From the NCBI RefSeq assembly GCF_023674465.1, contig NZ_CP098400.1:310001-374000 (forward strand): 64,000 nt of DNA. Reading direction: 5' to 3'. The notes under the pieces were generated by a model. The model searched no databases, was not told where the DNA came from, and saw nothing but the letters and a program-made list of their open reading frames with translations. The stretch is from Xiashengella succiniciproducens (GTDB taxonomy: Bacteria > Bacteroidota > Bacteroidia > Bacteroidales > Marinilabiliaceae). Shown in pieces: positions 9,300-17,627 of the stretch. The position numbers and the translations under genes were made by a program. The first letter of the stretch is position 1. Every line of letters begins with the position of its first letter.

Positions 9300-10643
9300 C
9301 TAGCTTATTCCGTATCTCTCCATCTTGTTATAAAGGGTTTTGCGGTCAATGTTCAGGATCTTCGCAGCCTTTGATTTATTTCCATTGACTTCCCTCAGCA
9401 CCTTTTCAATCTGTTGCTTTTCGGTCATTTCCTGAATTGCCTTAAGGTCGTTGCCTACCGGTTTTGTAACTGAAGATCCGGAGAGGGCACTCAACATTTC
9501 CTCAGGCAGAGCTGCACGTGTGGCAGTGTCGTCTGTGGAAAGCAGCACCATCCTTCGGATAGTGTTACGAAGTTCCCTAAGGTTGCCTGGCCACTGGTAT
9601 TCCTTGAGAAGTTGAAGGGCATCGGGTGCAATATGTTTTACAGTGCGGGACAGGTCGCGGTTGGCTTCCCCTATAAAGTGCGAGATAAAGAGTTCTATAT
9701 CATTCTCACGCTCTCTGAGAGGTGGAACAGTGACCTTAAACTCATTGAGGCGGTGATAGAGGTCTTCCCTGAATTCACCCTTTTGGACGCTGTCATGCAG
9801 GTTGTCGTTGGTGGCAACAATCAGTCTGAAATCCACAGGTATCAACCTGTCACTACCCACGGGCTGGATTACCTTTTCCTGCAAGGCCCTGAGTAGTTTT
9901 ATCTGTACCTCATAGCTCAGGTTGCCTATCTCATCGAGGAAGAGAGTACCACCAGAAGCACTTTCAAATTGTCCTTTCTTATCTGTTAGTGCCCCTGTAA
10001 AGGCTCCCTTGACATAACCAAACAGTTCACCGGCAGCCAGTTCCCTTGACAACACTCCACAGTCAATAGGTACAAAGGGTCTGGAGGCTCTTTTGCTGGC
10101 GTTGTGGATGGCTCGGGCAACATACTCCTTACCTGTACCACTTTCCCCCTGTACAATAACAGTCATGTCGGTAGGGGCAACCAGGTTGATGAATTCGTGT
10201 AGTTTACGCGATTTATTGCTGGTCCCTACAATATAATCAGTATCCTTTCTGGCTCCTGCAGGAGCAGAAGCGGGAGTCGTTGCTGACTTTTTTAGCTGTT
10301 GCTCGAGAACCATCAGCAGTTCATCGGGGTTGACCGGTTTTGTGATATAGTCTGAGGCGCCCATCTTCATGGCCTTTACCACGGTTCTGACATCATGGAA
10401 GCCAGTCATTATAATAACCGGAGCGCCAGGATTACTTTCTCTAACTTCCTGAAGCAGGTCTAGACCCGTACCGTCAGGAAGGCGGTAGTCGAGAAGGAAG
10501 AGATCGAAGCTCTGCTTTTGTATGTATTTGGAAGCATCCTTTAAGGTAGATGTTGATGCAACCTCATATTCCTTCTTTTTCAGGAAGGCTTCAAGTATCC
10601 TTGCAAAGGCAATATCATCTTCTACAATAAGCAGTTTTTTCAT
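9300..10643 (-). CDS. NtrC-family sigma-54 response regulator
   Basis: The order is receiver, AAA+, Fis-type helix-turn-helix, 447 residues. The receiver has the acidic pair VEDD and phospho-acceptor Asp52 (LLDYRLPDGTG). The AAA+ domain has Walker A GESGTGKE (166-173), the sigma-54 contact loop GAFTGA (213-218) and Walker B LFLDEIG. The C-terminus (KSKAAKILNIDRKTLYNKM) is the DNA-binding helix pair. All parts needed to activate sigma-54 holoenzyme are intact. It is convergent with the hybrid kinase and is its probable partner. Its target promoters are not identified; the small secreted protein gene upstream (10814-11128) is one candidate. Confidence 0.93.
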   Translation of the reverse strand: MKKLLIVEDDIAFARILEAFLKKKEYEVASTSTLKDASKYIQKQSFDLFLLDYRLPDGTGLDLLQEVRESNPGAPVIIMTGFHDVRTVVKAMKMGASDYITKPVNPDELLMVLEQQLKKSATTPASAPAGARKDTDYIVGTSNKSRKLHEFINLVAPTDMTVIVQGESGTGKEYVARAIHNASKRASRPFVPIDCGVLSRELAAGELFGYVKGAFTGALTDKKGQFESASGGTLFLDEIGNLSYEVQIKLLRALQEKVIQPVGSDRLIPVDFRLIVATNDNLHDSVQKGEFREDLYHRLNEFKVTVPPLRERENDIELFISHFIGEANRDLSRTVKHIAPDALQLLKEYQWPGNLRELRNTIRRMVLLSTDDTATRAALPEEMLSALSGSSVTKPVGNDLKAIQEMTEKQQIEKVLREVNGNKSKAAKILNIDRKTLYNKMERYGIS

Positions 10644-10731
10644 CCTGACTTTTTTTCTACGATGCTAATATAGGAAAAATGACATGCCTTTTCTATGAGT
10701 CAAATTGTTTTTTATGAAAGTATTAAAACGG

Positions 10732-10759
10732 AAAAAGCCGGAACTTGCATTCCGGCTTT
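10732..10759 (-). terminator. Rho-independent terminator after the PepSY-like gene
   Basis: A GCCGGAA/TTCCGGC stem with a 6-base loop, followed on the minus strand by five T, lies about 55 bases past the stop of the 10814-11128 gene. It separates that gene from the response regulator downstream. Confidence 0.75.
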
Positions 10760-10813
10760 ACCCAAAACTAAACTTGAATTTACCCCAAAACTAATAAATA
10801 ATAACGGGTTAGG

Positions 10814-11128
10814 TTATTCCTTTACTTCACCTTGTGGTGTGAATTTTACTTTCTTTTCTTCATCACCCTTTTTCAGCTTAACGGCGTAGAATTCACCGGC
10901 ATCGCTTGAAATAAATGATGCTTCAACAACTTCCCAGCCTTCGAAGTCAGCACCCTTAAGTGCTTCTGCAACGGCTTCGGGTAGATCTGCTACTTCTACA
11001 GGAGTCTTGGTAACTTCCTGATCTGCTACGATGTAGTTGTTGTTCTCAACAACTGCCTGATTTGCATACCCTACTGTAGAAAACAGTCCTACAGCGGCTA
11101 TAAACATTAAAAATCTTAGCGTCTTCAT
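10814..11128 (-). CDS. Small secreted PepSY-like protein
   Basis: 104 residues with an N-terminal signal peptide (about 1-22, ending GYA) and a mature domain that looks like one PepSY-like or BLIP-like repeat: a helix (LPEAVAEALKG) followed by strands (GWEVVEASFIS, EFYAVKLKKG, KKVKFTPQG). Such small periplasmic proteins are frequent in Bacteroidota and have no settled function. It is upstream of the sigma-54 regulator on the same strand but separated from it by a terminator, so it is transcribed independently. A perfect 17-base palindrome lies 164 bases before its start. Confidence 0.7.
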   Translation of the reverse strand: MKTLRFLMFIAAVGLFSTVGYANQAVVENNNYIVADQEVTKTPVEVADLPEAVAEALKGADFEGWEVVEASFISSDAGEFYAVKLKKGDEEKKVKFTPQGEVKE

Positions 11129-11291
11129 GTCATTAAGGTTTTAAGTTAATGTGCATTTATTGTATTTGTGAGAGATGTTAAATCTATAGGCATAATCATG
11201 CCATGCAGTTGTGCCGTGGTGCAATAAACTGAAAAACAGGCAATAAGCATTTTGTGATACTTGCCGCTATTGTAGAATTTATTTCTGTTGC

Positions 11292-11308
11292 TGTGGAATC
11301 ATTCCACA
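11292..11308. repeat. Perfect 17-bp palindrome TGTGGAAT-C-ATTCCACA
   Basis: Two 8-base arms are exact inverted copies around a single C. No T-run follows on either strand, so it is not a terminator. It lies between pheS and the PepSY-like gene, at an upstream distance typical of an enhancer for a sigma-54 activator. Confidence 0.6.
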
Positions 11309-11355
11309 AAAAAGGATGGAGTAGGGTAATAGGAATTGTGTTTGCATCATATAAC

Positions 11356-11383
11356 AAAAACGCCCGGTAGTGCCGGGCGTTTT
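11356..11383 (-). terminator. Rho-independent terminator after pheS
   Basis: An AAAACGCCCGG/CCGGGCGTTTT stem of 11 pairs with loop TAGTG, followed by another T on the minus strand. It starts 34 bases past the pheS stop. The sequence is almost symmetric, but no gene approaches from the other side. Confidence 0.8.
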
Positions 11384-11416
11384 GTGTGATTTATATGCTT
11401 TCTTACTTCGCTGTGC

Positions 11417-12439
11417 TTAATGGATAGCGGACTTGAACTGTTCGAGGAAGCGTACGTCGTTTTCGAAGAACAGCCTGATATCTTTTATCTGATATTTTAG
11501 CATTGCAATTCTTTCGATACCCATACCAAAGGCAAAGCCTGTATATTTCTTGCTGTCGATGCCGCAGTTTTCAAGTACGTTGGGGTCAACCATACCACAG
11601 CCCATGATTTCAAGCCATCCTGTATGCTTGCATACTCCGCAACCTTTGCCACCGCATATTGAGCAGCTTACGTCCATCTCAGCCGATGGTTCGGTAAATG
11701 GGAAATATGAGGGACGAAGCCTGATCTCAACATTTTCACCAAAGAACTCCTTGGCAAAGTAAAGCAGGGTCTGCTTCAAATCAGCAAAGGATACGTTCTC
11801 GTCGATGTACAGACCTTCCACCTGATGGAAGATACAGTGTGCACGTGCCGAAATAGCCTCATTCCGAAATACCCTGCCCGGAAAGATTGATCTGATCGGG
11901 GGCTGGGTCTTTTCCATTACCCTTACCTGTACTGATGAGGTATGAGTGCGAAGCAGAATGTCGGGATCCTTAGTTATAAAGAAGGTGTCCTGCATATCCC
12001 TTGCAGGGTGCTCAAGCGGGAAGTTCAGGGCTGTAAACACGTGCCAGTCATCTTCAATCTCGGGACCTTCAGCAACGCTAAATCCAAGGCGTGAAAATAT
12101 TTCTACAATCTGATTGCGAACAAGTGAAAGTGGGTGACGGCTGCCAATGGGGAAGGATGTTCCCGGCAAAGTCAGGTCAGCACCTGATGCGGACGAAGCT
12201 CCCGCTTCGTGCGCTTCCTTAAGCTCTGTGATTACCCTTTGTGCCTCATTTTTGAGGGTGTTGAGGGCCATGCCGACTGCCTTTTTGTTTTCGGCAGGCA
12301 CGTTTTTGAAATCATCGAAAAGTGCAGGAATCAAGCCCTTTCTTCCAAGATACTTGATTCTTAGTGCTTCTGCCTCTTCTGCATTTGAAGCTTTCAGATT
12401 TTTAATTTCTGAAATAAGTTCTTCTATCTGTTGTAACAT
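11417..12439 (-). CDS. pheS: Phenylalanyl-tRNA synthetase alpha subunit
   Basis: The catalytic subunit of the alpha2-beta2 enzyme that charges tRNA-Phe. It has the N-terminal coiled coil and the class II motifs: HTSSVQVR and [20 protein letters not shown] (motif 2), [10 protein letters not shown] (motif 3). The [17 protein letters not shown] segment is the usual insertion of bacterial PheS. The frame is open to 12463, but a promoter -7 box at 12461-12468 falls there, so the ATG at 12439 (MLQQIEEL, 340 residues) was chosen. pheT is not in the window; the two subunits are often unlinked in Bacteroidota. Confidence 0.95.
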   Translation of the reverse strand: MLQQIEELISEIKNLKASNAEEAEALRIKYLGRKGLIPALFDDFKNVPAENKKAVGMALNTLKNEAQRVITELKEAHEAGASSASGADLTLPGTSFPIGSRHPLSLVRNQIVEIFSRLGFSVAEGPEIEDDWHVFTALNFPLEHPARDMQDTFFITKDPDILLRTHTSSVQVRVMEKTQPPIRSIFPGRVFRNEAISARAHCIFHQVEGLYIDENVSFADLKQTLLYFAKEFFGENVEIRLRPSYFPFTEPSAEMDVSCSICGGKGCGVCKHTGWLEIMGCGMVDPNVLENCGIDSKKYTGFAFGMGIERIAMLKYQIKDIRLFFENDVRFLEQFKSAIH

Positions 12440-12460
12440 CTGAACTATGTTTATTAAGCG

Positions 12461-12490
12461 CAAAAATAAGAATATTAACGCCGGGTCAAA
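12461..12490 (-). promoter_or_regulatory. Promoter for pheS
   Basis: TTTG at 12487-12490, an 18-base spacer and TATTTTTG at 12461-12468 on the minus strand match the Bacteroidota promoter with a spacer one base short. It puts the transcript start about 15 bases before the chosen ATG. Confidence 0.55.
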
Positions 12491-12513
12491 AACTTTATCT
12501 TATTTTTAGCTGC

Positions 12514-13344
12514 TTACCGGCCTTCCTTTATCTGCATAAGAACCAGTTCTATCCCCTTAATTAGAAGGTACTGAATTGTGAGTATAAATATTATTGCAGC
12601 CCCCGAGGGTATATCCATTGCATGAGCTACATACAGTCCGGCAAAGGAACCAATGATTCCGAAAATAGCAGACAGTCCGATAATCTTCCTGAAGTTGTGT
12701 GTGAATATCATTGATGTGGCCTGGGGTATTGTGAAAAGACTCAGCAGCAGGATTATGCCCATGGTTCTGATACTTACGACTATTGCAAGGGAAACCAATG
12801 CGGCCATCAGGTATCTGTAAAAGTTGGCCTTTAGACCGTTGATCTTTGAAAACTCAGGGTCAAAGGCTGTGTAAAGTATCGGCCTGTAATAGACCGTAAA
12901 AAGAAGTGCAGATATGGCTGTAAGTATAAGTATCATGTAGATATCAGCCTGCCCAACAGATAATATGCTGCCAAAGAGGAAGCTCATCAGGTTGGGTGCA
13001 TATCCGGGAGTCAGAAACACGAAAATGATGCCCAGGGCCATTCCAAGTGACCAAAGTATTGCAATGGCGCTGTCTTCCCTGACCTTGCCCTTATTGGATA
13101 TCCACTCGATACCTGTACCGGTCAGCACTGCAAAGACTGCAGCTCCCAGGAAGGGGTTCAGACCAAGGTAATAGGCTATTCCTATACCACCGAAGGAGGC
13201 GTGAGTGATACCTCCGCTTATAAAGACATTCTTTCTTGCCACTATGTAAGTTCCTATCATTGCTGCCAGGATGCTGGTCAGCAGGGAAGCTATCAGGGCA
13301 TTCTGAAAGAAGGTATATTGAAAGAGACTGAAGAAGTCGTTCAT
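12514..13344 (-). CDS. znuB: Zinc ABC transporter permease
   Basis: A membrane permease of 276 residues of the ABC-3 family (ZnuB/MntB/TroC), with about eight hydrophobic segments. The cytoplasmic coupling loop near IGLSAIFG and the conserved TMGIILL and PSGAAII segments are visible. It overlaps the end of znuC by 4 bases (ATGA), which indicates translational coupling. With ZnuA and ZnuC it imports zinc (possibly manganese). The Fur-family regulator at the head of the operon and the His-rich loop in ZnuA favour zinc. Confidence 0.9.
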   Translation of the reverse strand: MNDFFSLFQYTFFQNALIASLLTSILAAMIGTYIVARKNVFISGGITHASFGGIGIAYYLGLNPFLGAAVFAVLTGTGIEWISNKGKVREDSAIAILWSLGMALGIIFVFLTPGYAPNLMSFLFGSILSVGQADIYMILILTAISALLFTVYYRPILYTAFDPEFSKINGLKANFYRYLMAALVSLAIVVSIRTMGIILLLSLFTIPQATSMIFTHNFRKIIGLSAIFGIIGSFAGLYVAHAMDIPSGAAIIFILTIQYLLIKGIELVLMQIKEGR

Positions 13345-14072
13345 GGTTTGATCAGGTTTTCCGGTTGTTTATGTGTTACTACTTTGAGTGGGGCATTATA
13401 ACACTTCAAGACCCCTTCATCAACCTCGTTGGAATGGTGGTAGTGAACCTGGTGGTTGACACAGGCAATGGTCTTTACCATCGATGAGATGGTGCCTACA
13501 TCGTGAGAAACCAATAGGATGGCCATGTGCCCATTTAGCACTTTTAGCCATTTGTACAATTCATCTTCAAAATTCTTGTCCACATAGGTGTTGGGCTCAT
13601 CCAGTATCAGCAGCTGTGGTTCGTTGATTAATGCCCTGCAGAGGAAGGCCCTCTGCAACTGACCACCTGACAACTGTCCTATGGGCCTCTTTGCATATTC
13701 AGCTAAACCGGTTTGGTTTATAAGTTCCAGACACTTTTTCTTTTGTTCTTTGCTAATTCTTGGCCATAAGGGATTAAGGGATTTGATACCCGATTGAACC
13801 AGTTCCTCGACTGTTATCGGAAAGCTACGGTCTATCTGCGAGGCCTGGGGCAGATATCCAATGGTTATCTTGCCCGAAGGAAAGAGGATCCGTCCCTTGT
13901 AAGGCCGGAGTATTCCAAGTAGCACTTTTACCATGGTAGTTTTGCCACCGCCATTGGGACCTATTACCCCGATAAAATCTTCGGGGTAGATCTTCAGGTT
14001 TACGTCGCTCAGTACGGTCTCACCCTGGTAACCCGCGCTTATGTTTTCCAATTCTGCTATTGGCTTATTCAT
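13341..14072 (-). CDS. znuC: Zinc ABC transporter ATP-binding protein
   Basis: An ATPase of 243 residues with Walker A GPNGGGKTT, signature LSGGQLQR, Walker B LLILDEP and the switch His in LLVSHD. It energises transport through ZnuB. The C-terminal tail has a short His cluster (VNHQVHYHH), as in other ZnuC/AdcC proteins. The start overlaps the end of znuA by 8 bases. Confidence 0.92.
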   Translation of the reverse strand: MNKPIAELENISAGYQGETVLSDVNLKIYPEDFIGVIGPNGGGKTTMVKVLLGILRPYKGRILFPSGKITIGYLPQASQIDRSFPITVEELVQSGIKSLNPLWPRISKEQKKKCLELINQTGLAEYAKRPIGQLSGGQLQRAFLCRALINEPQLLILDEPNTYVDKNFEDELYKWLKVLNGHMAILLVSHDVGTISSMVKTIACVNHQVHYHHSNEVDEGVLKCYNAPLKVVTHKQPENLIKP

Positions 14073-14955
14073 TCAGGTATTTTTGAAAGATGCTGTTGAG
14101 TTCGTTAATGTTTTCTACCCAGTCGTACTTCATTGGATCGATTACAACCAGATCGATACCAGCTTCTTTGGCAATAGTTCTGGCATTTCTGACATCGTAT
14201 TCCTGTTGTATAAAAATTACCTTTATCGAATCCTGCTTAGCACTTTCAATCAGTGAAGCCAGGTAGGCCGGAGAGGGCTCCTTGCCATCCACTTCGATGA
14301 CTCTTTGGTCAAGGTCGTAGTCCCTTGCCAGGTAGGTCAGCGCAGGGTGGAAAATCATAAAACTCCTGTAGCTCAGGTTTTCACAGGTAGCTTGCATTGC
14401 TGCATCGGTCTCTTCTATTTGTGCCATCAGTTTGCTATAGTTAGCTTCTATAGTTGCCTTGAGTTCAGGATAGCTTTCAATAAGCGCATCCCGCATCAGA
14501 GGAAGCAGTTCGGTAATTACCTTTGGAGACAGCCAGATATGTGGATCTATACCGTGAGCATGCTCATCCTCCCCTTCATGATCATGGTCACAATCCCCAG
14601 CTATTAGTTCGGTATAATCCGATAGGTTGAGCAGTTTCATATCCTTATTCAGTTCACCGAGCCTGTCCAGCCATGCAGTCTCATACCCCAGGTGTCCAAT
14701 ACCTATATAGAGTCGGGAGTCGGACAGGTCTTTAAACTGGCGCGTAGTTGGAGAATAGGTGGAGTGGCTGGCTCCGGGAGGCACCATCACATTGACCTTA
14801 AGGGCACTATCGCTTAGGACGTCCACAAAGTATTTCTGCGGTAGTATACTCACTGTTATGGTATTGTCAGAACCCCTAGCTCCTGAGCAGGAAGCAGCGA
14901 GAGTGATGACTGCGACAATAGCCAGTAACTGAGTAGCATGTATGATCTTTTGCAT
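14065..14955 (-). CDS. znuA: Zinc ABC transporter substrate-binding lipoprotein
   Basis: A cluster A-I metal-binding protein of 296 residues. The N-terminus is a lipoprotein signal ending LAASC (Cys23). The charged loop rich in His and Asp (CDHDHEGEDEHAHG) before DPHIWLSP is typical of ZnuA rather than of manganese-binding relatives. Further conserved metal ligands are the His in FHPALTYLA and the Asp in VVIDPMKYDW. It starts 24 bases after the Fur-family gene. Confidence 0.92.
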   Translation of the reverse strand: MQKIIHATQLLAIVAVITLAASCSGARGSDNTITVSILPQKYFVDVLSDSALKVNVMVPPGASHSTYSPTTRQFKDLSDSRLYIGIGHLGYETAWLDRLGELNKDMKLLNLSDYTELIAGDCDHDHEGEDEHAHGIDPHIWLSPKVITELLPLMRDALIESYPELKATIEANYSKLMAQIEETDAAMQATCENLSYRSFMIFHPALTYLARDYDLDQRVIEVDGKEPSPAYLASLIESAKQDSIKVIFIQQEYDVRNARTIAKEAGIDLVVIDPMKYDWVENINELNSIFQKYLNE

Positions 14956-14979
14956 GAAATTTTACAATTAGGTGAATTA

Positions 14980-15411
14980 CTAGTGTTGTGTGCGGTTGCA
15001 AATAGAGCATACACCCTCTATTAGTACACTGCTTGATTCGATCCGGAATCCTCCGGGGAGCATATTCTCATCTATATTAAGCTGTGGCATACAGATCAGC
15101 TTGTCGCACATGGAGCAGTGGAAGTGTGGATGCTCATTTGCAACGTGTTCACGCACCAGCTTATGCTTAATAGTATGTGAGTCAATACTAATCTGGTGAA
15201 TAATATCCTTCTCTGTCAGAGCCTTGATTGTTCTGTAAAGAGTAACCCTATCCACAGTTCCAAACGCCTTCTCAAGCTCCTCTTCGATTTCCTTCTGAGT
15301 AAGTGCAGTGCCCGGAGCATAGAGCAATTCCACAACCTTACGCCTGATATCTGTAGCGTTAAGACCTTTGGATCTGATAAGGGAATCAATCTCTGAGATT
15401 TTTGCAACCAT
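14980..15411 (-). CDS. Fur-family regulator, probably Zur
   Basis: 143 residues with an N-terminal winged helix (recognition region VDRVTLYRTIKAL) and a C-terminal dimerisation domain with the structural zinc site Cys99-x2-Cys102 and Cys135-x2-Cys138, plus a HPHFH metal-sensing stretch. Position at the head of znuACB makes a zinc-responsive repressor (Zur) the best guess; Fur or PerR cannot be excluded by sequence alone. The frame extends to a TTG at 15426, but the ATG at 15411 is preferred. That ATG is the exact centre of a 25-base perfect palindrome, a likely autoregulatory operator. Confidence 0.87.
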   Translation of the reverse strand: MVAKISEIDSLIRSKGLNATDIRRKVVELLYAPGTALTQKEIEEELEKAFGTVDRVTLYRTIKALTEKDIIHQISIDSHTIKHKLVREHVANEHPHFHCSMCDKLICMPQLNIDENMLPGGFRIESSSVLIEGVCSICNRTQH

Positions 15412-15422
15412 GTTGCAAAAAT
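15398..15422. promoter_or_regulatory. Palindromic operator over the zur start codon
   Basis: Arms ATTTTTGCAAC and GTTGCAAAAAT are exact inverted copies (11 + 3 + 11), and the 3-base spacer is the start codon of the Fur-family gene. The right arm overlaps TATTTTTG (15416-15423, minus strand), a match to the -7 element, so a bound repressor would block the promoter. No -33 TTTG is seen at the usual spacing. If that box is used, the mRNA would have almost no leader. Confidence 0.6.
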
Positions 15423-15549
15423 ACAAACTTTTATTAAAGCGGGATAATATATTTAGTTAATGGATCTTATTGAAATCGGGTGCCTTGTTAAAAATGACCT
15501 GATGACCACAGGCACAGGTAAATAATCAATAAACTTTGTGTTTAATTAG

Positions 15550-15580
15550 TTTGCCCGGATGAAAAATTTATCTACTTTTG
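15550..15580 (+). promoter_or_regulatory. Promoter for rplU-rpmA
   Basis: TTTG at 15550-15553, a 19-base spacer and TACTTTTG at 15573-15580 match the Bacteroidota consensus exactly. The transcript would start near 15587 and carry a leader of about 83 bases. Confidence 0.75.
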
Positions 15581-15669
15581 CAGTCCGAATCAATTCTGTC
15601 AGGTAAATAAGTGATGATTAATGAGTGAATTCATCCACCTGCAGGAATAAACAGTAAACAGAATAACTA

Positions 15670-15984
15670 ATGTACGCAATTGTAACCATTGCTGGTCAGC
15701 AGTTTAAGGTAGAGAAAGATCGCAAGATCTTTGTACATCGTTTGGCTGCCGAAGAAGGTTCTTCAGTAGAATTCGACGAAGTACTTCTGGTTGAAGATGA
15801 AAGTGGTATTAAGGTAGGTGCACCGACTTTGCAGGGAGCTAAAGTAACTGCTAAGGTTCTTTCACATTTAAAGGGCGAGAAGGTGATCGTCTTCAAGAAG
15901 AAAAGACGTAAAACCTATCAGAAGATGAATGGTCATCGTCAATATCTGAGTCAAATTCAGATTGAAGGTATTCAGGTTGGATAA
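15670..15984 (+). CDS. rplU: Ribosomal protein L21
   Basis: A protein of 104 residues of the large subunit that binds 23S rRNA. It has the standard opening [16 protein letters not shown] and the conserved C-terminal [22 protein letters not shown]. It is first in the L21-L27 pair with rpmA 17 bases downstream, the usual bacterial arrangement. The leader contains complementary segments (ATTC...CAGG at 15593-15603 with CCTG...GAAT at 15638-15648) that could form a regulatory stem. Confidence 0.97.
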   Translation: MYAIVTIAGQQFKVEKDRKIFVHRLAAEEGSSVEFDEVLLVEDESGIKVGAPTLQGAKVTAKVLSHLKGEKVIVFKKKRRKTYQKMNGHRQYLSQIQIEGIQVG

Positions 15985-16001
15985 TTAAAAAACACTGAGA
16001 A

Positions 16002-16265
16002 ATGGCACATAAAAAAGGTGTAGGTAGTTCCAAGAACGGTCGTGAATCAGAAAGCAAGCGACTTGGTGTAAAGATATTTGGCGGACAATTTGCCAAGGCT
16101 GGTAATATCCTTGTTCGTCAACGTGGTACTCAGCACCATCCTGGTGATAACGTAGGTATTGGTAAGGACCATACCCTGTTTGCACTGGTTGATGGTAAGG
16201 TAGTTTTCCGTAAGAGAAAAGACAATCGTTCATACGTTTCGGTTGAGCCCGTTGCAGCCGAATAA
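16002..16265 (+). CDS. rpmA: Ribosomal protein L27
   Basis: An 87-residue large-subunit protein whose N-terminus reaches the peptidyl transferase centre. It begins [16 protein letters not shown] directly, so there is no cleavable N-terminal extension of the Firmicutes type. The core [10 protein letters not shown] and [15 protein letters not shown] is canonical. It is followed by a strong terminator, so the L21-L27 transcript ends here. Confidence 0.97.
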   Translation: MAHKKGVGSSKNGRESESKRLGVKIFGGQFAKAGNILVRQRGTQHHPGDNVGIGKDHTLFALVDGKVVFRKRKDNRSYVSVEPVAAE

Positions 16266-16290
16266 GTAACAACGGAAACAGTATAAAAAA

Positions 16291-16336
16291 TCTCCTGTTT
16301 TTGTTACTTTCGTAACAAATTCAGGAGTTTTTTTTT
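16291..16336 (+). terminator. Terminator after rpmA
   Basis: CTCCTG (16292-16297) pairs with CAGGAG (16322-16327), with an inner GTTAC/GTAAC stem, followed by nine T. The inner part holds TACTTTCG, one base off the -7 consensus, so the serS promoter may overlap this terminator. Confidence 0.8.
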
Positions 16337-16348
16337 AAACATATAATC

Positions 16349-17620
16349 ATGCTCACACTCAAATTGTTGCAGGAGAATAAGACAGAGGTTATTGAGCGCC
16401 TCAGAATCAAGAACTTTGATGCCACTGCTCTGGTAGATAGGATTATCGAACTGGACAACAAGCGTAAGGCCACCCAGACTGAATCAGATAATCTTCAGGC
16501 CGAGATGAATCGCCTGTCCAAGTCAATAGGGCAGTTGATGAAGAATAAGGAGCTTGCTGAGGCTGAAGCTGCAAAGGCACGTACAGCCGGTTTGAAGGAT
16601 GAAATCAAAGAGCTTACCACAACTCTCGATTCGATTGAGAAGGAGCTGCAGCAATTGCTGGTTCAGTTGCCCAACCTGCCTCATCAATCAGTTCCGGCAG
16701 GTAAAGGTGCCGAAGATAATGTAATAGTCCGCGAGGGTGGGAAGAAGCCTGAGCTTAAGGATGCATTGCCTCACTGGGAACTTGCCAGGAAGTATGATAT
16801 AATAGACTTCGAACTAGGTGTTAAGCTTACAGGAGCCGGCTTCCCTGTCTATAAGGGCAAGGGTGCCAGGCTGCAAAGGGCTTTGATAAGTTTCTTTCTT
16901 AACGAGGCTGAGGCTGCAGGCTATCTTGAGGTACAGCCACCGCTGATGGTAAATGAGGATTCAGGTTATGGTACAGGTCAGCTTCCCGATAAGGAAGGTC
17001 AGATGTATCATGTCGGTCTGGATAATCTTTATCTGATACCTACCGCTGAGGTTCCTGTCACCAATATTTACAGGGACGTTATTCTCAACGGAGACCAGTT
17101 TCCGATTAAGAACTGTGCTTACTCTGCCTGCTTCCGTCGTGAAGCCGGTTCCTATGGCAAGGATGTAAGAGGACTTAACCGTCTGCACCAGTTTGACAAG
17201 GTTGAGATAGTTCAGGTGGCCAGACCGGATGACTCATACAAGGTACTCGAAGAAATGGTCAAGCATGTTCAGGGTCTTGTTGACAAACTTGAACTCCCAT
17301 GGCGTATTGTAAAGCTTTGTGGTGGAGATATGAGCTTTACTTCAGCTCTTACTTACGACTTTGAGGTTTTCTCTGCTGCCCAGGAACGTTGGTTGGAGGT
17401 CAGTTCTGTTAGTAACTTCGAAAGCTTCCAGGCCAACAGGCTTAAGCTGAGATACAGGGAAGACAGCAATTCAAAGCCGCAATTGGCGCATACCCTCAAT
17501 GGAAGTGCTCTGGCACTTCCACGTATAGTGGCCGCCTTGCTTGAAAACAACCAAACAGAGGATGGTATCAGGATACCTAAGGTTTTGGTACCCTACTGTG
17601 GTTTTGATATAATAAAATAA
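16349..17620 (+). CDS. serS: Seryl-tRNA synthetase
   Basis: A class II synthetase of 423 residues that charges tRNA-Ser. The N-terminal coiled-coil arm that grips the tRNA long arm spans about residues 1-110. Motif 2 is in CFRREAGSYGKDVRGLNRLHQF and motif 3 is in NGSALALPRIVAALLEN. The length is normal. The DUF4286 gene follows after 7 bases and ruvC overlaps that, so the three may be one transcript. Confidence 0.96.
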   Translation: MLTLKLLQENKTEVIERLRIKNFDATALVDRIIELDNKRKATQTESDNLQAEMNRLSKSIGQLMKNKELAEAEAAKARTAGLKDEIKELTTTLDSIEKELQQLLVQLPNLPHQSVPAGKGAEDNVIVREGGKKPELKDALPHWELARKYDIIDFELGVKLTGAGFPVYKGKGARLQRALISFFLNEAEAAGYLEVQPPLMVNEDSGYGTGQLPDKEGQMYHVGLDNLYLIPTAEVPVTNIYRDVILNGDQFPIKNCAYSACFRREAGSYGKDVRGLNRLHQFDKVEIVQVARPDDSYKVLEEMVKHVQGLVDKLELPWRIVKLCGGDMSFTSALTYDFEVFSAAQERWLEVSSVSNFESFQANRLKLRYREDSNSKPQLAHTLNGSALALPRIVAALLENNQTEDGIRIPKVLVPYCGFDIIK

Positions 17621-17627
17621 GGAGCAG

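Noticed and set aside
11190-11203. Sigma-54-like -24/-12 sequence (TGGCAT...TGC on the minus strand) upstream of the PepSY-like gene
   Set aside because: The spacing between the GG and GC elements is one base short, which usually abolishes function, and the match to TTGC is partial.
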